From: G963556115 sp963675945
GTDB lineage: Bacteria > Planctomycetota > SZUA-567
Direction of reading: 5' to 3'
Length of the DNA: 64,000 bases
NCBI GenBank assembly: GCA_963675945.1
Contig: OY780932.1
Location: 1,922,001-1,986,000 of the forward strand
Positions 42,197-51,165 of the stretch are shown piece after piece. Each line of letters begins with the position of its first letter. Position 1 is the first letter of the stretch. Under the pieces are notes generated by a model. The model was not told the origin of the DNA, ran no database searches, and worked only from the letters and a program-made list of their open reading frames with translations. The position numbers were made by a program, and so were the translations under genes.

Positions 42197-43261
42197 TTAT
42201 TCGCTGCGGTTGGTGATGAACTGCGGGGAGCCGGTCGGGAGCTTTTTGACGCTCTCACGGAGCATCAGGTCAGAGCTGAGGCGCAGGGTGATACGTTCAG
42301 GAGTCGGGCGCTCGATACGCTCAATCAGTCGGGATACGGCGAGCTTGCCCATGCGCTCTTTTTGAATGCGGATGGTAGAGACCGGGGGGCTGAAGATTGA
42401 GCAGAAAGAGATGTCGTCGAAGCCGAAGATCGAGATGTCTCCGGGGACGTTCAACCCGTACTCCTGGATTGCGCTGAGCGCGGCGATACAGACGATATCA
42501 TTCGCGGAGATAAAGGCTGTCGGCAGGGTCTGGGCGTGCTGGAGGTGTCTGAGCATATCGCCTCGTCCGTCCTCAATGGTCGGATTGACCTCGAAGTAGT
42601 ACTCTGGTTTGAACTCCAGCCTATGCTTCTGCAGCCCGGCCTTGTAGCCGTTGCAGCGTACCTCCATGTTATGAATCCAGAAGGTACTGTTGATAAAACC
42701 GATATTGGTATGCCCGTTCTCGATGAGGTACTCGGTGGCGCGCAGGGTGGCATAATAGTTGTCAAGATAGATGGCGTCGATCTTCTCATTGGTATAAAAA
42801 TCGAGGATGAGTACCGGTAGATCCAGTGAGGCATCGGCGATCTTCTTGATATCGGCGTCGGTCATCTCGGTGCCGAGAATTATCAGCCCGCTTAGCTCGC
42901 CGCAACGTACCGCTTGGAGCAGGGGAGCGACCCCTTCTAAAGCGTTGTTGCTGATATAGGATATCGACATCTGGTAGCCGTGTTCGTTGGCCTCGGTCTC
43001 CAGACCTTCGATTACCTTGGAGAAGAACTGGCTATCCTCGATCTTGACCTGGACATCACGCTTGAAGATAAGAAAACTGATAGTCTTGACCGCACAGGCG
43101 CTCTTCTGGCTCTGGTTCTTGGTCGGTTTATAACCGCTCTCGGCGATAGCTTCAAGGATGCGCTGGCGCGTTTTGGCGCTGATGCCGGGTTTGTTGTTCA
43201 AGACCATCGAGACCGTAGACGGGGATAGTCCTAGCTGTTTGGCTATATCTTTTGCATTCAT
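42197..43261 (-). CDS. LacI-family transcriptional regulator (system 3)
   Basis: 354 residues. The HTH (A-K-D-I-A-K-Q-L-G-L-S-P-S-T-V-S-M-V-L-N) covers residues 3-22, followed by the hinge and a sugar-sensing domain with G-L-I-I-L-G-T-E-M, F-I-S-A-N-D-I-V-C-I-A-A and I-F-G-F-D-D-I. It starts at ATG 43261, 17 bases beyond the stop of the FGGY kinase gene on the same strand, so it is the last gene of that unit. Likely controls the diverging operons of sugar system 3 through TTTASTAAA sites at 46.8-47.3 kb (inference). Confidence 0.93.
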   Translation of the reverse strand: MNAKDIAKQLGLSPSTVSMVLNNKPGISAKTRQRILEAIAESGYKPTKNQSQKSACAVKTISFLIFKRDVQVKIEDSQFFSKVIEGLETEANEHGYQMSISYISNNALEGVAPLLQAVRCGELSGLIILGTEMTDADIKKIADASLDLPVLILDFYTNEKIDAIYLDNYYATLRATEYLIENGHTNIGFINSTFWIHNMEVRCNGYKAGLQKHRLEFKPEYYFEVNPTIEDGRGDMLRHLQHAQTLPTAFISANDIVCIAALSAIQEYGLNVPGDISIFGFDDISFCSIFSPPVSTIRIQKERMGKLAVSRLIERIERPTPERITLRLSSDLMLRESVKKLPTGSPQFITNRSE

Positions 43262-43278
43262 TATTTTCTTTCACTCAG

Positions 43279-44757
43279 TTATTCCAGGCATTTCTGTACG
43301 GCGGTTTGCCAGCCGCGATAGAGCTGCTCACGGGGCGCGCTCTCCATCTGGCTTGTGAAACTACCCGCCGGTTGTAGCAGCTTGGCAAATTCCCCTCGCT
43401 CTTTCCATACTCCGGCGTAGATCCCGCCGAGCATCGCTACGCCCAGCGCCGAAAGTTCCTCCGTATGCGCCGGCAGTACCGTACACTCCAGCATGTCCGC
43501 CTGAAACTGCATCAGCAGCTTATTACGTGTCGGCCCGCCGTCGGTACGCAGTTGGTTCAATTCCATCCCAGACCCTGCACTCATCAGCCGCGCCACATCG
43601 GTTATCTGGTACGCTATCGCCTCCAGACCCGCGCGGACAAGCTGTGCTCTACCCGTACTGAAACTCAGCCCGCTTATAATCGCCCGTGCCTTGTTGTCCC
43701 AGTGCGGTGCGGAGAGACCGCTGAATGCCGGTACCAGGTAGACCCCGCCCGTATCCGGAACTTCACTCGCCAGCGCTTCCGCCTCGGCCGGGCTGGAGAG
43801 CAGACCCAGATTCTCCGCCAGCCACTTGATCGTTGCGCCGGTGCTGTTGATGTTGCCTTCCAGCACGTAGATTACCTCAGTGCTCAGACCCCAGCCGATC
43901 GAACTGACAATCCCCTCTACATCCGGCAGGCGCGAGGTGCCGACATTCAGCATTACCGATGAGCCGGTGCCGTACGTCGCCTTGGCCATACCCGGAGCAT
44001 AGCACTGCTGGGCAAAGAGCGCTGCATGCGAGTCCCCGAGAATGCCGGCTATCGGCACCGGTACCGGCGCTAGTCCTGCAAAATCGGTCTCGCCCCACTT
44101 TACATCCGAGTACTCCAGACGCGGCAGCATCCGTGGCGGAATCCCAAATATATTACATATATTTATGTCCCAGTCAAGTGTGCTCAGGTTTAGTAGCGAC
44201 ATGCGTGAAGCGTTGGAGTAGTCGGTTGCGTGCACCGCGCCAGCGGTGAGCTTCCAGACCAGCCAGCTGTCTATTGTACCCGCCAGCAGCTCCCCGCGCT
44301 CAGCGCGTTCCTTTGCACCTGCGACATTCTGCAGGATCCAGCTTATCTTCGCTGCTGAAAAATACGGTGACAGCGGCAGCCCCGTCGCCTCCCGTACCGC
44401 CGCGCTGTGCTCCGGTGTGGCGAGCTCTTCGCAGAGCGCGGTGGCTCTGGCGCACTGCCAGACCAGGGCGTTATATACCGGACGCCCTGTCGCTTTCTCC
44501 CAGACCACCACCGTCTCGCGCTGGTTGGTCAGAGACAGTGCCTTGATCTCCTCCCAACTGGTACCGGTCTGCTCCATGAGCTCCTGTACCGCGGCGAGAA
44601 GATTGCTGTAGATCTCCTCCGGGTCGTGCTCCACCCAGCCCGGCTGTGGGTAGTACTGCTGGTGATCCTTGTTGATACGGGTCTTTATCCGGCACTCGGC
44701 GTCTACCAGTAACGCTTTGGTAGAGGAGGTGCTCTGGTCTATCGTGAGTATATACAT
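43279..44757 (-). CDS. FGGY-family carbohydrate kinase, glycerol-kinase-like
   Basis: ATP-dependent kinase of 492 residues. N-terminal phosphate loop D-Q-S-T-S-S-T-K-A, G-W-V-E-H-D-P, N-Q-R-E-T, G-T-I-D-S-W-L and the second-domain block A-T-Y-G-T-G-S-S follow the glycerol-kinase branch, as does D-G-G-P-T-R-N near the end. However, the position of the normal 'GDQxAAL' reads G-D-S-H-A-A-L, and the neighbours (split transketolase, two polyol dehydrogenases, ribose-type importer) suggest a pentulose or other polyol-derived sugar. Substrate therefore open. Same strand as transketolase genes and lacI; 41 bases after the transketolase C-part stop. Confidence 0.9.
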   Translation of the reverse strand: MYILTIDQSTSSTKALLVDAECRIKTRINKDHQQYYPQPGWVEHDPEEIYSNLLAAVQELMEQTGTSWEEIKALSLTNQRETVVVWEKATGRPVYNALVWQCARATALCEELATPEHSAAVREATGLPLSPYFSAAKISWILQNVAGAKERAERGELLAGTIDSWLVWKLTAGAVHATDYSNASRMSLLNLSTLDWDINICNIFGIPPRMLPRLEYSDVKWGETDFAGLAPVPVPIAGILGDSHAALFAQQCYAPGMAKATYGTGSSVMLNVGTSRLPDVEGIVSSIGWGLSTEVIYVLEGNINSTGATIKWLAENLGLLSSPAEAEALASEVPDTGGVYLVPAFSGLSAPHWDNKARAIISGLSFSTGRAQLVRAGLEAIAYQITDVARLMSAGSGMELNQLRTDGGPTRNKLLMQFQADMLECTVLPAHTEELSALGVAMLGGIYAGVWKERGEFAKLLQPAGSFTSQMESAPREQLYRGWQTAVQKCLE

Positions 44758-44798
44758 GTTACGTTGTCGTCTTCCTTCCGCTCTCTTATCCTGTTATT

Positions 44799-45734
44799 CT
44801 ATGTAGTCAGTAACTCTCTGGCGTTTTGGCAGAGATTCTCCACCGTCAGCCCGTAATGCTTGAAGACCTCGGCTGAGTTGCCGGTGACCGTCTGCTCGTC
44901 CGGTATGCCGAGAATACGCATCGGTGTTGGATTATGTACCGCCAGTACCTCAGCCACGGCTCCGCCCAGACCGGCAAAGGCGTAGTGCTCCTCGATGGTG
45001 ATGAGGTGTCTGGTCGCCGCGGCGGCGTCCAGAATAGCGGTAGTATCCAGCGGCTTGAGTGTATGCATGTCGAGCACCCGTGCGGAAATGCCTTCCGCCT
45101 CCAGTACGGCCGCCGCCTTCTTGGCGATAATTACTGTCTCGCCGGTGCCGATAAGCGTAATGTCTGAGCCGTCACGGAGCATATTCGCCTTGCCGATAGT
45201 GAACTCAGCCTCTTCCGCGTAGACATCCTCTACCGCGCCTCGACCCATGCGGACATAGACCGGGCCGGTAAAGTCTACCAGTGTCTTGGTGAGCTGGCGG
45301 GTCTGGGTGTTGTCGCAGGGGAGAATTACGGTCATGCCGGCGGTGGCGCGCATGACGGCGATGTCCTGCAGTGAGTGGTGCGAGGTGCCGAGGGCGCCAT
45401 AACTCACCCCGCCGCTGATGCCGATCAGCTTGACATTGGTGCCCGAATAGGCCAGATCGACCTTGACCTGTTCGAAACTACGCGCTGAGAGAAAGCAGGC
45501 CGGGGCACAGGCGAAGGGCTTGAGCCCGCCTACCGCCAGACCAGCCGAGACCCCGACGAGGTTCTGCTCGGCAATGCCGATCTCGACAAATTGCTCCGGC
45601 AGCGTGTCGGCAAACTCGTTGAGCGTGACCGAGCCGCGGGAGTCTGTCGCCAGTACGACGATATCGGGATTCTCCTTGGCCAGTTCGAGAATGGTCTCGG
45701 TGAAGATCTTTCTGCATGGTTTACTGTTTAGCAT
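44799..45734 (-). CDS. Transketolase, C-terminal subunit (split type)
   Basis: Pyrimidine-binding and C-terminal domains of a thiamine-diphosphate transketolase, 311 residues. Family landmarks: F-V-E-I-G-I-A-E-Q-N-L-V-G with the catalytic Glu that activates TPP, G-G-V-S-Y-G-A-L-G-T-S-H-H, P-V-Y-V-R-M-G-R-G, and the C-terminal domain T-L-I-G-T-G-E-T-V. It forms an active enzyme with the product of the gene just upstream. The ATG at 45734 has AAGGA nine bases before; a longer frame to 45875 overlaps the partner gene and lacks a site. Transfers two-carbon units between sugar phosphates in the pentose-phosphate pathway. Confidence 0.95.
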   Translation of the reverse strand: MLNSKPCRKIFTETILELAKENPDIVVLATDSRGSVTLNEFADTLPEQFVEIGIAEQNLVGVSAGLAVGGLKPFACAPACFLSARSFEQVKVDLAYSGTNVKLIGISGGVSYGALGTSHHSLQDIAVMRATAGMTVILPCDNTQTRQLTKTLVDFTGPVYVRMGRGAVEDVYAEEAEFTIGKANMLRDGSDITLIGTGETVIIAKKAAAVLEAEGISARVLDMHTLKPLDTTAILDAAAATRHLITIEEHYAFAGLGGAVAEVLAVHNPTPMRILGIPDEQTVTGNSAEVFKHYGLTVENLCQNARELLTT

Positions 45735-45802
45735 TATGGTTATCCTTGTAAGTTTGTTTTCCGAGTTAATGGTGGCGGTAATATCTCTTGCGAGCCTTGA
45801 GC

Positions 45803-46624
45803 CTATATATATAAAGCCTGAAGGTCGCTCAGGGCTGTAGCCAACTCTTCGCCCTTGGGCACACCGTGATGCCACTTGGGATTGTTCTCCATAAAGGAGA
45901 CGCCTTTGCCCTTGGTGGTGTTGGCGATGATGGCGGTAGGTTTGTAGCCGCTATAATCAATGGAGTCAAGAGTCTTACAAATCTCCTCGATGTCGTTGCC
46001 GTTAATGGAGATAGTGTTCCAGCCAAAGCTCTGCCACTTGCCCTCCAGACAGTCCAGCGCCATGACCTCCTCGGTGTTGCCGCTGATCTGCAGGTAGTTG
46101 CGGTCGATGATGCCGACAAGATTGCCGAGCCGGTAGTGGCTGCCGGCCATCGCCGCTTCCCAGATCGAGCCCTCAGCCTGTTCGCCGTCGCCCATAAGCG
46201 TGAATACACGGTTGGGCTTCTTTTGCCGACGCTGCGCCAGAGCGATACCAACGCCGATAGACAGGCCGTGGCCGAGCGCGCCGGTACTCATCTCCATGCC
46301 GGGAACCTTCCGCGACGGATGGCCGATAAGCATCGATTTGTACGCCGAGAAGCTGTCAAGCTCACTCTCCGGGAAATAACCCAGATCCGCCAGCACACAG
46401 ATGTACGGCTCGACCGAATGTCCCTTGCTCAGCAGGAAGAAGTCGCGCTCCGACCAGTCTGGTTGCTGGGGGTCGTGCTTTAAGGTATGGTAGAATAACG
46501 ACACAATGATGTCGGTGGCCGAGAGCGCACCGCCGGTGTGGCCGGTGTTGGCGCGATGAATCATCTCAACCAGGCGAATTCTGATCGCTGTTGCCTTGTT
46601 CTGCAGCTCGGTAAGATTGGTCAT
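45803..46624 (-). CDS. Transketolase, N-terminal subunit (split type)
   Basis: TPP-binding half of transketolase, 273 residues. The diphosphate/Mg motif runs G-D-G-E-Q-A-E-G-S-I-W-E-A-A to I-D-R-N-Y-L-Q (G-D-G ... N), with S-K-G-H-S and M-S-T-G-A-L-G-H-G-L as further landmarks. AAAGGA lies six bases before ATG 46624; the frame to 46675 has no site. First gene of the minus-strand unit (transketolase N, transketolase C, kinase, lacI), read away from the importer genes of the same sugar system. Confidence 0.95.
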   Translation of the reverse strand: MTNLTELQNKATAIRIRLVEMIHRANTGHTGGALSATDIIVSLFYHTLKHDPQQPDWSERDFFLLSKGHSVEPYICVLADLGYFPESELDSFSAYKSMLIGHPSRKVPGMEMSTGALGHGLSIGVGIALAQRRQKKPNRVFTLMGDGEQAEGSIWEAAMAGSHYRLGNLVGIIDRNYLQISGNTEEVMALDCLEGKWQSFGWNTISINGNDIEEICKTLDSIDYSGYKPTAIIANTTKGKGVSFMENNPKWHHGVPKGEELATALSDLQALYI

Positions 46625-46838
46625 GGTAATTCCTTTAAAAAAAGTTGATATTGTCGGAAAAAACAAATAATGCATGTTTTGAACCAGGGCGCGGCCGGGT
46701 TAATATATAGATTGTGAGTATAAGTTTATGCCTTATTAAACCTGTCTCGCTTACACAGGTATGATATCATAAGATGGCGCTTAGTCAATTAATAATCCAA
46801 AATTAGATTTAATAAATTATTGATTATTAATTATATAA

Positions 46839-46847
46839 TTTAGTAAA
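46839..46847. promoter_or_regulatory. Putative regulator site TTTAGTAAA
   Basis: Nine-base palindrome of the TTTA-S-TAAA type, 215 bases before the transketolase start. Confidence 0.3.
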
Positions 46848-47124
46848 TATTATTGAATGAATGTGATTTTAATTATCTTTAGTATATTATAACATTTTTA
46901 ATTATAACAAGTTATGAGATTAATAAATTTTTGATAATTAAAATAATTTGACTAATGGCAAGGTTGTGATAAATTATTAGTGTGTTTGTTACTGTTAAAA
47001 TGCCAAAAAAATATTGCGAAAATATTGCGTTTACTTCTTTTTGTTATGCTTTATTGGCTTTTTCTCATAAGTGTTTCCTACAAAATTCAAGCAATAAATA
47101 AAGATTGTACGGTTTGTAAAGAGT

Positions 47125-47133
47125 TTACTAAAT
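47125..47133. promoter_or_regulatory. Putative regulator site TTTACTAAA
   Basis: Same palindrome, centre base C. Flanked by AG and TT, with a TTTGTAAA half-site 11 bases to the left. Confidence 0.3.
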
Positions 47134-47244
47134 TATTTTCTTTCTGTATTTAGTGATTTGGGGTTTGTTTGCGTTATCATAGGCGCATAAACCGATTTTA
47201 TTGAGGATAATTATTTAATAAATTTTTTACTGAATAAGGTTATC

Positions 47245-47255
47245 GTTTAGTAAAC
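47245..47255. promoter_or_regulatory. Putative regulator site GTTTAGTAAAC
   Basis: Best copy: an 11-base palindrome around a central G, 73 bases before the permease start. The likeliest operator for the system 3 regulator. Confidence 0.4.
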
Positions 47256-47327
47256 ACACTCCTCTTTATCTTGGGGTATTTGTCTTGGTTCAGGTTGTTG
47301 GCGTGTTTATTCGGTTTTGGAGATAGT

Positions 47328-48269
47328 ATGAAATTAACCAAACTCAAAGGTGGTGTGCATGGATCGTTGTTTGGGTTGATCCTGCTCATCATTGTCTTTT
47401 CTTTTGCTTCCAAGTACTTCTTTTCGGTCAGAAATGCTCTGAATATTCTCGATCAGGTTACGATGCTTGGAATTATGGCGCTCGGTATGACTGCGGTGAT
47501 TATTATCGGCGGGATTGACCTCTCTGTCGGTTCGGTGCTGGCGTTCTCCATGATGTCGATGGGCTTTGCCGAGCGGTATCTGGGGATACCTCTGGGGATC
47601 GCGATTGTGATTGGAATTGTTATCGGCGGACTCTGCGGCTTGACCTCCGGACTGCTCATTACCCTCGCTAAACTCCCGCCCTTTATCGCGACGCTGACCC
47701 TGATGTCGATCGCGCGCGGGGCGGCAAATATCCTTACCGACGGGCGGCAGGTGGTCGGATATCCCGAGTGGTTCACCAATTTTGCGACCGTCCGCCACTT
47801 CGGCTTCTTCTCGACCACGATGATTATGTTTATTGTATTAGCGTTAATCTCCTGGCTCTATCTAAGCTTTCGCGCCAATGGCCGCAGCTTGTACGCAATC
47901 GGCGGCAGTGAAGAGGTGGCGCGCTTATCCGGGATTAATGTAAAGGCAATAACTATTATTGTCTATACCGTATCTGGACTCCTTGCCGGTATCGCTTCTA
48001 TGACCTTGGCTGCCAGGCTTGATTCATCCCAGCCGAGTGCTGGGTTGGGGCTGGAACTCGACTGTATTGCGGCAGTGGTGATCGGCGGGGCGAGTCTCAA
48101 CGGTGGTGTGGGGAGTATCGCGGGAACGGTAATCGGCGTATTTATTATTGGTATTCTCCGTAATGGTTTGAATCTCGTTGGAGTCTCGCCGTTTGCACAA
48201 CAGATTGTTATCGGGGTGGTGATTGCTGTAGCGGTGGCCTTCGATACCCTCGGGCATAAGAAGAAGTAA
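47328..48269 (+). CDS. Sugar ABC transporter permease, RbsC-like (system 3)
   Basis: BPD_transp_2 permease, 313 residues from ATG 47328, which has GGAG at 47319-47322. The frame upstream to 47271 lacks a site. Motifs: G-M-T-A-V-I-I-I-G-G-I-D-L-S-V-G-S, the loop E-V-A-R-L-S-G-I-N-V, and A-V-V-I-G-G-A-S-L-N-G-G. First gene of the importer unit, unusually placed before the binding protein and ATPase. The hairpin ATATTATG/CATAATAT (48326-48358) lies in the spacer before the binding-protein gene. Confidence 0.94.
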   Translation: MKLTKLKGGVHGSLFGLILLIIVFSFASKYFFSVRNALNILDQVTMLGIMALGMTAVIIIGGIDLSVGSVLAFSMMSMGFAERYLGIPLGIAIVIGIVIGGLCGLTSGLLITLAKLPPFIATLTLMSIARGAANILTDGRQVVGYPEWFTNFATVRHFGFFSTTMIMFIVLALISWLYLSFRANGRSLYAIGGSEEVARLSGINVKAITIIVYTVSGLLAGIASMTLAARLDSSQPSAGLGLELDCIAAVVIGGASLNGGVGSIAGTVIGVFIIGILRNGLNLVGVSPFAQQIVIGVVIAVAVAFDTLGHKKK

Positions 48270-48401
48270 GCTGCAGCTCGAGAGTGTATTTAATATAGAT
48301 TACGTTTTATGTGTTTGTTTAGAGGATATTATGTTTGCGTGGTGTGGGAGCATAATATGTGTGAATGTAGTTTTTGTGGTTGTATGCTTTAGGAGAATGA
48401 G

Positions 48402-49346
48402 ATGAAACTAAGTTGTAAAATGATGGTGTTGGCTCTCTGTGTGATGTTTACCCTGGCTTTTGCCGTTGATGCTGGCGCCAAGGAGAATAAGGACATTACC
48501 ATTGGCTTGGCGGTGGCAAATCTGCAGGCGGACTTCTTCAACCAGATCAAGCAGTCGGTCAACAAAGAGGCTGATAAGCTCGGTATTACCGTATTTACCG
48601 TGGATGCTCGCGGTGATTCGGCAACCCAGGTAAACCAGATTCAGGATCTTATTACCAAAGAGGTGGATGCAATTATCTATATCCCGGCCGGGGCGACTGC
48701 GGCTAGTGTGCCGGTAAAGGCGGCGCAGGATGCAGGTATTCCGGTGATAACTGTCGACCGTAACCCGGCCGATGCTCCTGGTAATACCTTTATCGCTACC
48801 GATAGTGTGGCTGCGGCCAAGACTCTCGGCGAGTGGGTGGCTAAGAAGATGGGCGGTAAGGCGAAGTATGCGATTATTCAGGGGCAGCTCGGTACTACCC
48901 CCGAGATCGACCGAAACAAGGGCTTCAATGAAGCGCTCAAAGATTATCCAGGTATGGAGTTGGTAGCGAAGCAGGCCAGTACCATGTGGATGCAGGACGA
49001 AGGCTTCAAGATTGCTCAGGATATGCTCCAGCGCGATCCAGAGATCAATATGTTCTTCGGCAGAGCCGATGCCCTGGCTCTCGGAGCAGCCCAGGCCGTA
49101 AAGGTGGCTAATCTGCCTCAAGAGGTGGTGGTTATTGGTTTTGACGGTGATGTCGCCGGACTCGAAGCGGTAAAGAAGGGTGTGCTTGACGCAACTATGA
49201 CTCAGCAGACACAGCACATGGGCAGACTCGCTCTCAACTCTGCAGTAGATCTCATCAATGGTAAGTCAGTACCGAAAGAGCAGCTCCAGAACGGTACCCT
49301 GACCACCAAGGAGAATGTTGATAAGTTTATCAAAGAGCATCCGTAA
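48402..49346 (+). CDS. Periplasmic sugar-binding protein, RbsB-like (system 3)
   Basis: 314 residues with signal peptide (M-K-L-S-C-K-M-M-V-L-A-L ... D-A-G-A, cleavage near residue 26, no lipobox). The Cys at residue 5 lies before the hydrophobic core and is not a lipidation site. RbsB-like fold with Q-A-D-F-F-N-Q-I-K-Q-S, V-T-V-D-R-N-P, Q-G-Q-L-G-T-T and V-I-G-F-D-G-D. The middle segments match ribose/xylitol-type binding proteins only in general. AGGAG precedes ATG 48402. The following hairpin at 49375-49422 probably limits read-through and gives more binding protein than ATPase. Confidence 0.93.
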   Translation: MKLSCKMMVLALCVMFTLAFAVDAGAKENKDITIGLAVANLQADFFNQIKQSVNKEADKLGITVFTVDARGDSATQVNQIQDLITKEVDAIIYIPAGATAASVPVKAAQDAGIPVITVDRNPADAPGNTFIATDSVAAAKTLGEWVAKKMGGKAKYAIIQGQLGTTPEIDRNKGFNEALKDYPGMELVAKQASTMWMQDEGFKIAQDMLQRDPEINMFFGRADALALGAAQAVKVANLPQEVVVIGFDGDVAGLEAVKKGVLDATMTQQTQHMGRLALNSAVDLINGKSVPKEQLQNGTLTTKENVDKFIKEHP

Positions 49347-49373
49347 GCGCTCGGTCTGAGAAGTAAGTACTAG

Positions 49374-49437
49374 CGGTTATGAGCTGCGGTTGCGGTTTTG
49401 CCGCCTGCCAAGGCTCATAACCGGCAATATCTTTTTA
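49374..49437 (+). terminator. Hairpin after binding-protein gene, partial terminator
   Basis: GGTTATGAGC (49375-49384) pairs with GCTCATAACC (49413-49422), with an inner GCGG/CCGC stem, and T-rich sequence follows. It lies inside the operon, so read-through must occur. Confidence 0.55.
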
Positions 49438-49573
49438 TGAGATTGTCCGGTTGTTCAGACCGGGTGGTGCCGGGAAGGGTGGCTAAAGTAAGGATCATTC
49501 TATAGCTATTGCCCGGCTGTGAACCGGTACCGAGTGGGTTATATTTGGTTGAGAAAAGAATAAAGGTTGATTC

Positions 49574-51106
49574 ATGACTGCACAAGTTAATATTCGCTCT
49601 GAGGCGCAAGCAGAGCTAAAAATTTCAGAGAGTGGATTGTCGGTTCGCGGTATCTCCAAGTGTTATTTCGGTATACCAGTACTCCAGGATATCAATTTAA
49701 ATATCGAACCCGGTGAGGTTGTGGCGCTCCTGGGGGAGAACGGAGCAGGTAAATCAACCCTCTCAGGAATTATTGCCGGGGTGATTCAGCCTGAAGCCGG
49801 AGGGACGATGACTTGGCGCGGGCAGCCCTATGCGCCGGAAACACCAGCAGCTGCACATGCGGCCGGGATCGGGCTGATTCATCAGGAACTCAGACTCCTG
49901 CCGGAGCTGAGTATTGCCGAGAATGTCTTTGTAGGAAAGCTGCCGGTCAAGAACGGGATTGTCGACCGGGAGAAGATGAATCGACTCGCCGGGGAGCAAC
50001 TCCACCGGTTGGGGCTGGATGTATCGCCGACCCAGAAGGTATCGACCCTCAGAGTGGCCGCGCAGCAGCAGGTCGAGATCGCCAAAGCGTTGACCCTCAA
50101 CGCCAGGCTGCTTATTCTTGATGAGCCGACTGCAGCGCTCGGTGGAGAAGAGACCGAACGGTTGTTTGAGCAGATTGAAAAATTAAAGAAGGAAGGCGTG
50201 TCTTTTATATATATCAGCCACAGGCTGGAAGAGATCTCCAAGATTGCCGACCGTATCGTGGTGCTGCGCGATGGGCAGCAGATAGCGGTGCATGCTACCG
50301 CGCAGATTGAGTTGCAGCAGGTGATCGCCGAGATGGTGGGAAGAAATGTAGAGCGCTTATTTCCCGAGCCGTGTATCAATCCGGGTGAGGTGGTGCTCGC
50401 GGTAGAGAATCTGAGCGCCCCGGATAATTCGTTTACGGATGTCAGCTTCGAGGTGCATGCAGGCGAGATCCTCGGTATCTCCGGGATTGTCGGAGCGGGG
50501 CGAACCGAGCTGATCCGCGCGATCTGTCAGGTCGATCCGATCGCTGCAGGCGAGGTGCTGCTCAACGGGAAATCTATCCGCGGGATAAGTCCGTCGGTAG
50601 CGATCAAGGAAGGGGTGGTGCTGATACCCGAGGATAGAAAGCATGACGGATTGATTATCGACCATACCATCGCGGAGAATATGTCTTACGGCAACTTCGA
50701 TATCTTCGGTAAGAACGGCTGGGTGCTGCCCAAGCAGAAGACCGAATATTCACGCCGGCACAGTGAGCGCATGAATGTCAAAGGTAGGCCGGAAAATAAG
50801 GTGAGTTCGCTCTCGGGCGGTAATCAGCAGAAGGTGGTTATTGCCAAGTGGATCTCCAGAGATCCGAAGGTATTTGTGCTTGACGAGCCGACCCGGGGTA
50901 TTGATGTCGGAGCGCGGGCGGCGATCTATGATGTGATTGCGGAACTGGCGCAGCAGGGAATGGCGGTGATTATGGTGAGTTCAGATTTGGAGGAGATCAT
51001 GGGACTGTCACACCGGATTATGGTGTTGGCGCGCGGCAAAAACCAGGGTATCCTGACCCGGGAGGAAGCGACACACGTCAAGGTGATGGAGTTGGCAACC
51101 AAATAA
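49574..51106 (+). CDS. Sugar ABC transporter ATPase, two fused domains (system 3)
   Basis: RbsA-type ATPase, 510 residues. First domain: G-E-N-G-A-G-K-S-T, V-A-A-Q-Q-Q-V-E-I in place of a full signature, L-I-L-D-E-P-T-A-A-L. Second: S-G-I-V-G-A-G-R-T-E, L-S-G-G-N-Q-Q-K, F-V-L-D-E-P-T-R-G-I-D-V-G. Start ATG 49574 with AAAGG upstream. It has an extra ~25 residues before the first strand. Works with the permease at 47328 and binding protein at 48402. Confidence 0.95.
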   Translation: MTAQVNIRSEAQAELKISESGLSVRGISKCYFGIPVLQDINLNIEPGEVVALLGENGAGKSTLSGIIAGVIQPEAGGTMTWRGQPYAPETPAAAHAAGIGLIHQELRLLPELSIAENVFVGKLPVKNGIVDREKMNRLAGEQLHRLGLDVSPTQKVSTLRVAAQQQVEIAKALTLNARLLILDEPTAALGGEETERLFEQIEKLKKEGVSFIYISHRLEEISKIADRIVVLRDGQQIAVHATAQIELQQVIAEMVGRNVERLFPEPCINPGEVVLAVENLSAPDNSFTDVSFEVHAGEILGISGIVGAGRTELIRAICQVDPIAAGEVLLNGKSIRGISPSVAIKEGVVLIPEDRKHDGLIIDHTIAENMSYGNFDIFGKNGWVLPKQKTEYSRRHSERMNVKGRPENKVSSLSGGNQQKVVIAKWISRDPKVFVLDEPTRGIDVGARAAIYDVIAELAQQGMAVIMVSSDLEEIMGLSHRIMVLARGKNQGILTREEATHVKVMELATK

Positions 51107-51165
51107 CTTTATTTTATTATAATTGAGTAATTTAAGAATTGTGCTTTCAGTAAAGGAAATGAGAG

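Larger units (their letters stand above)
46625..47327. other. Divergent control region of sugar system 3
   Basis: 703 bp, strongly AT-rich at 46730-47260, separating the transketolase unit from the importer unit. Three TTTASTAAA palindromes occur (46839, 47125, 47245). No gene is seen. Confidence 0.6.
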
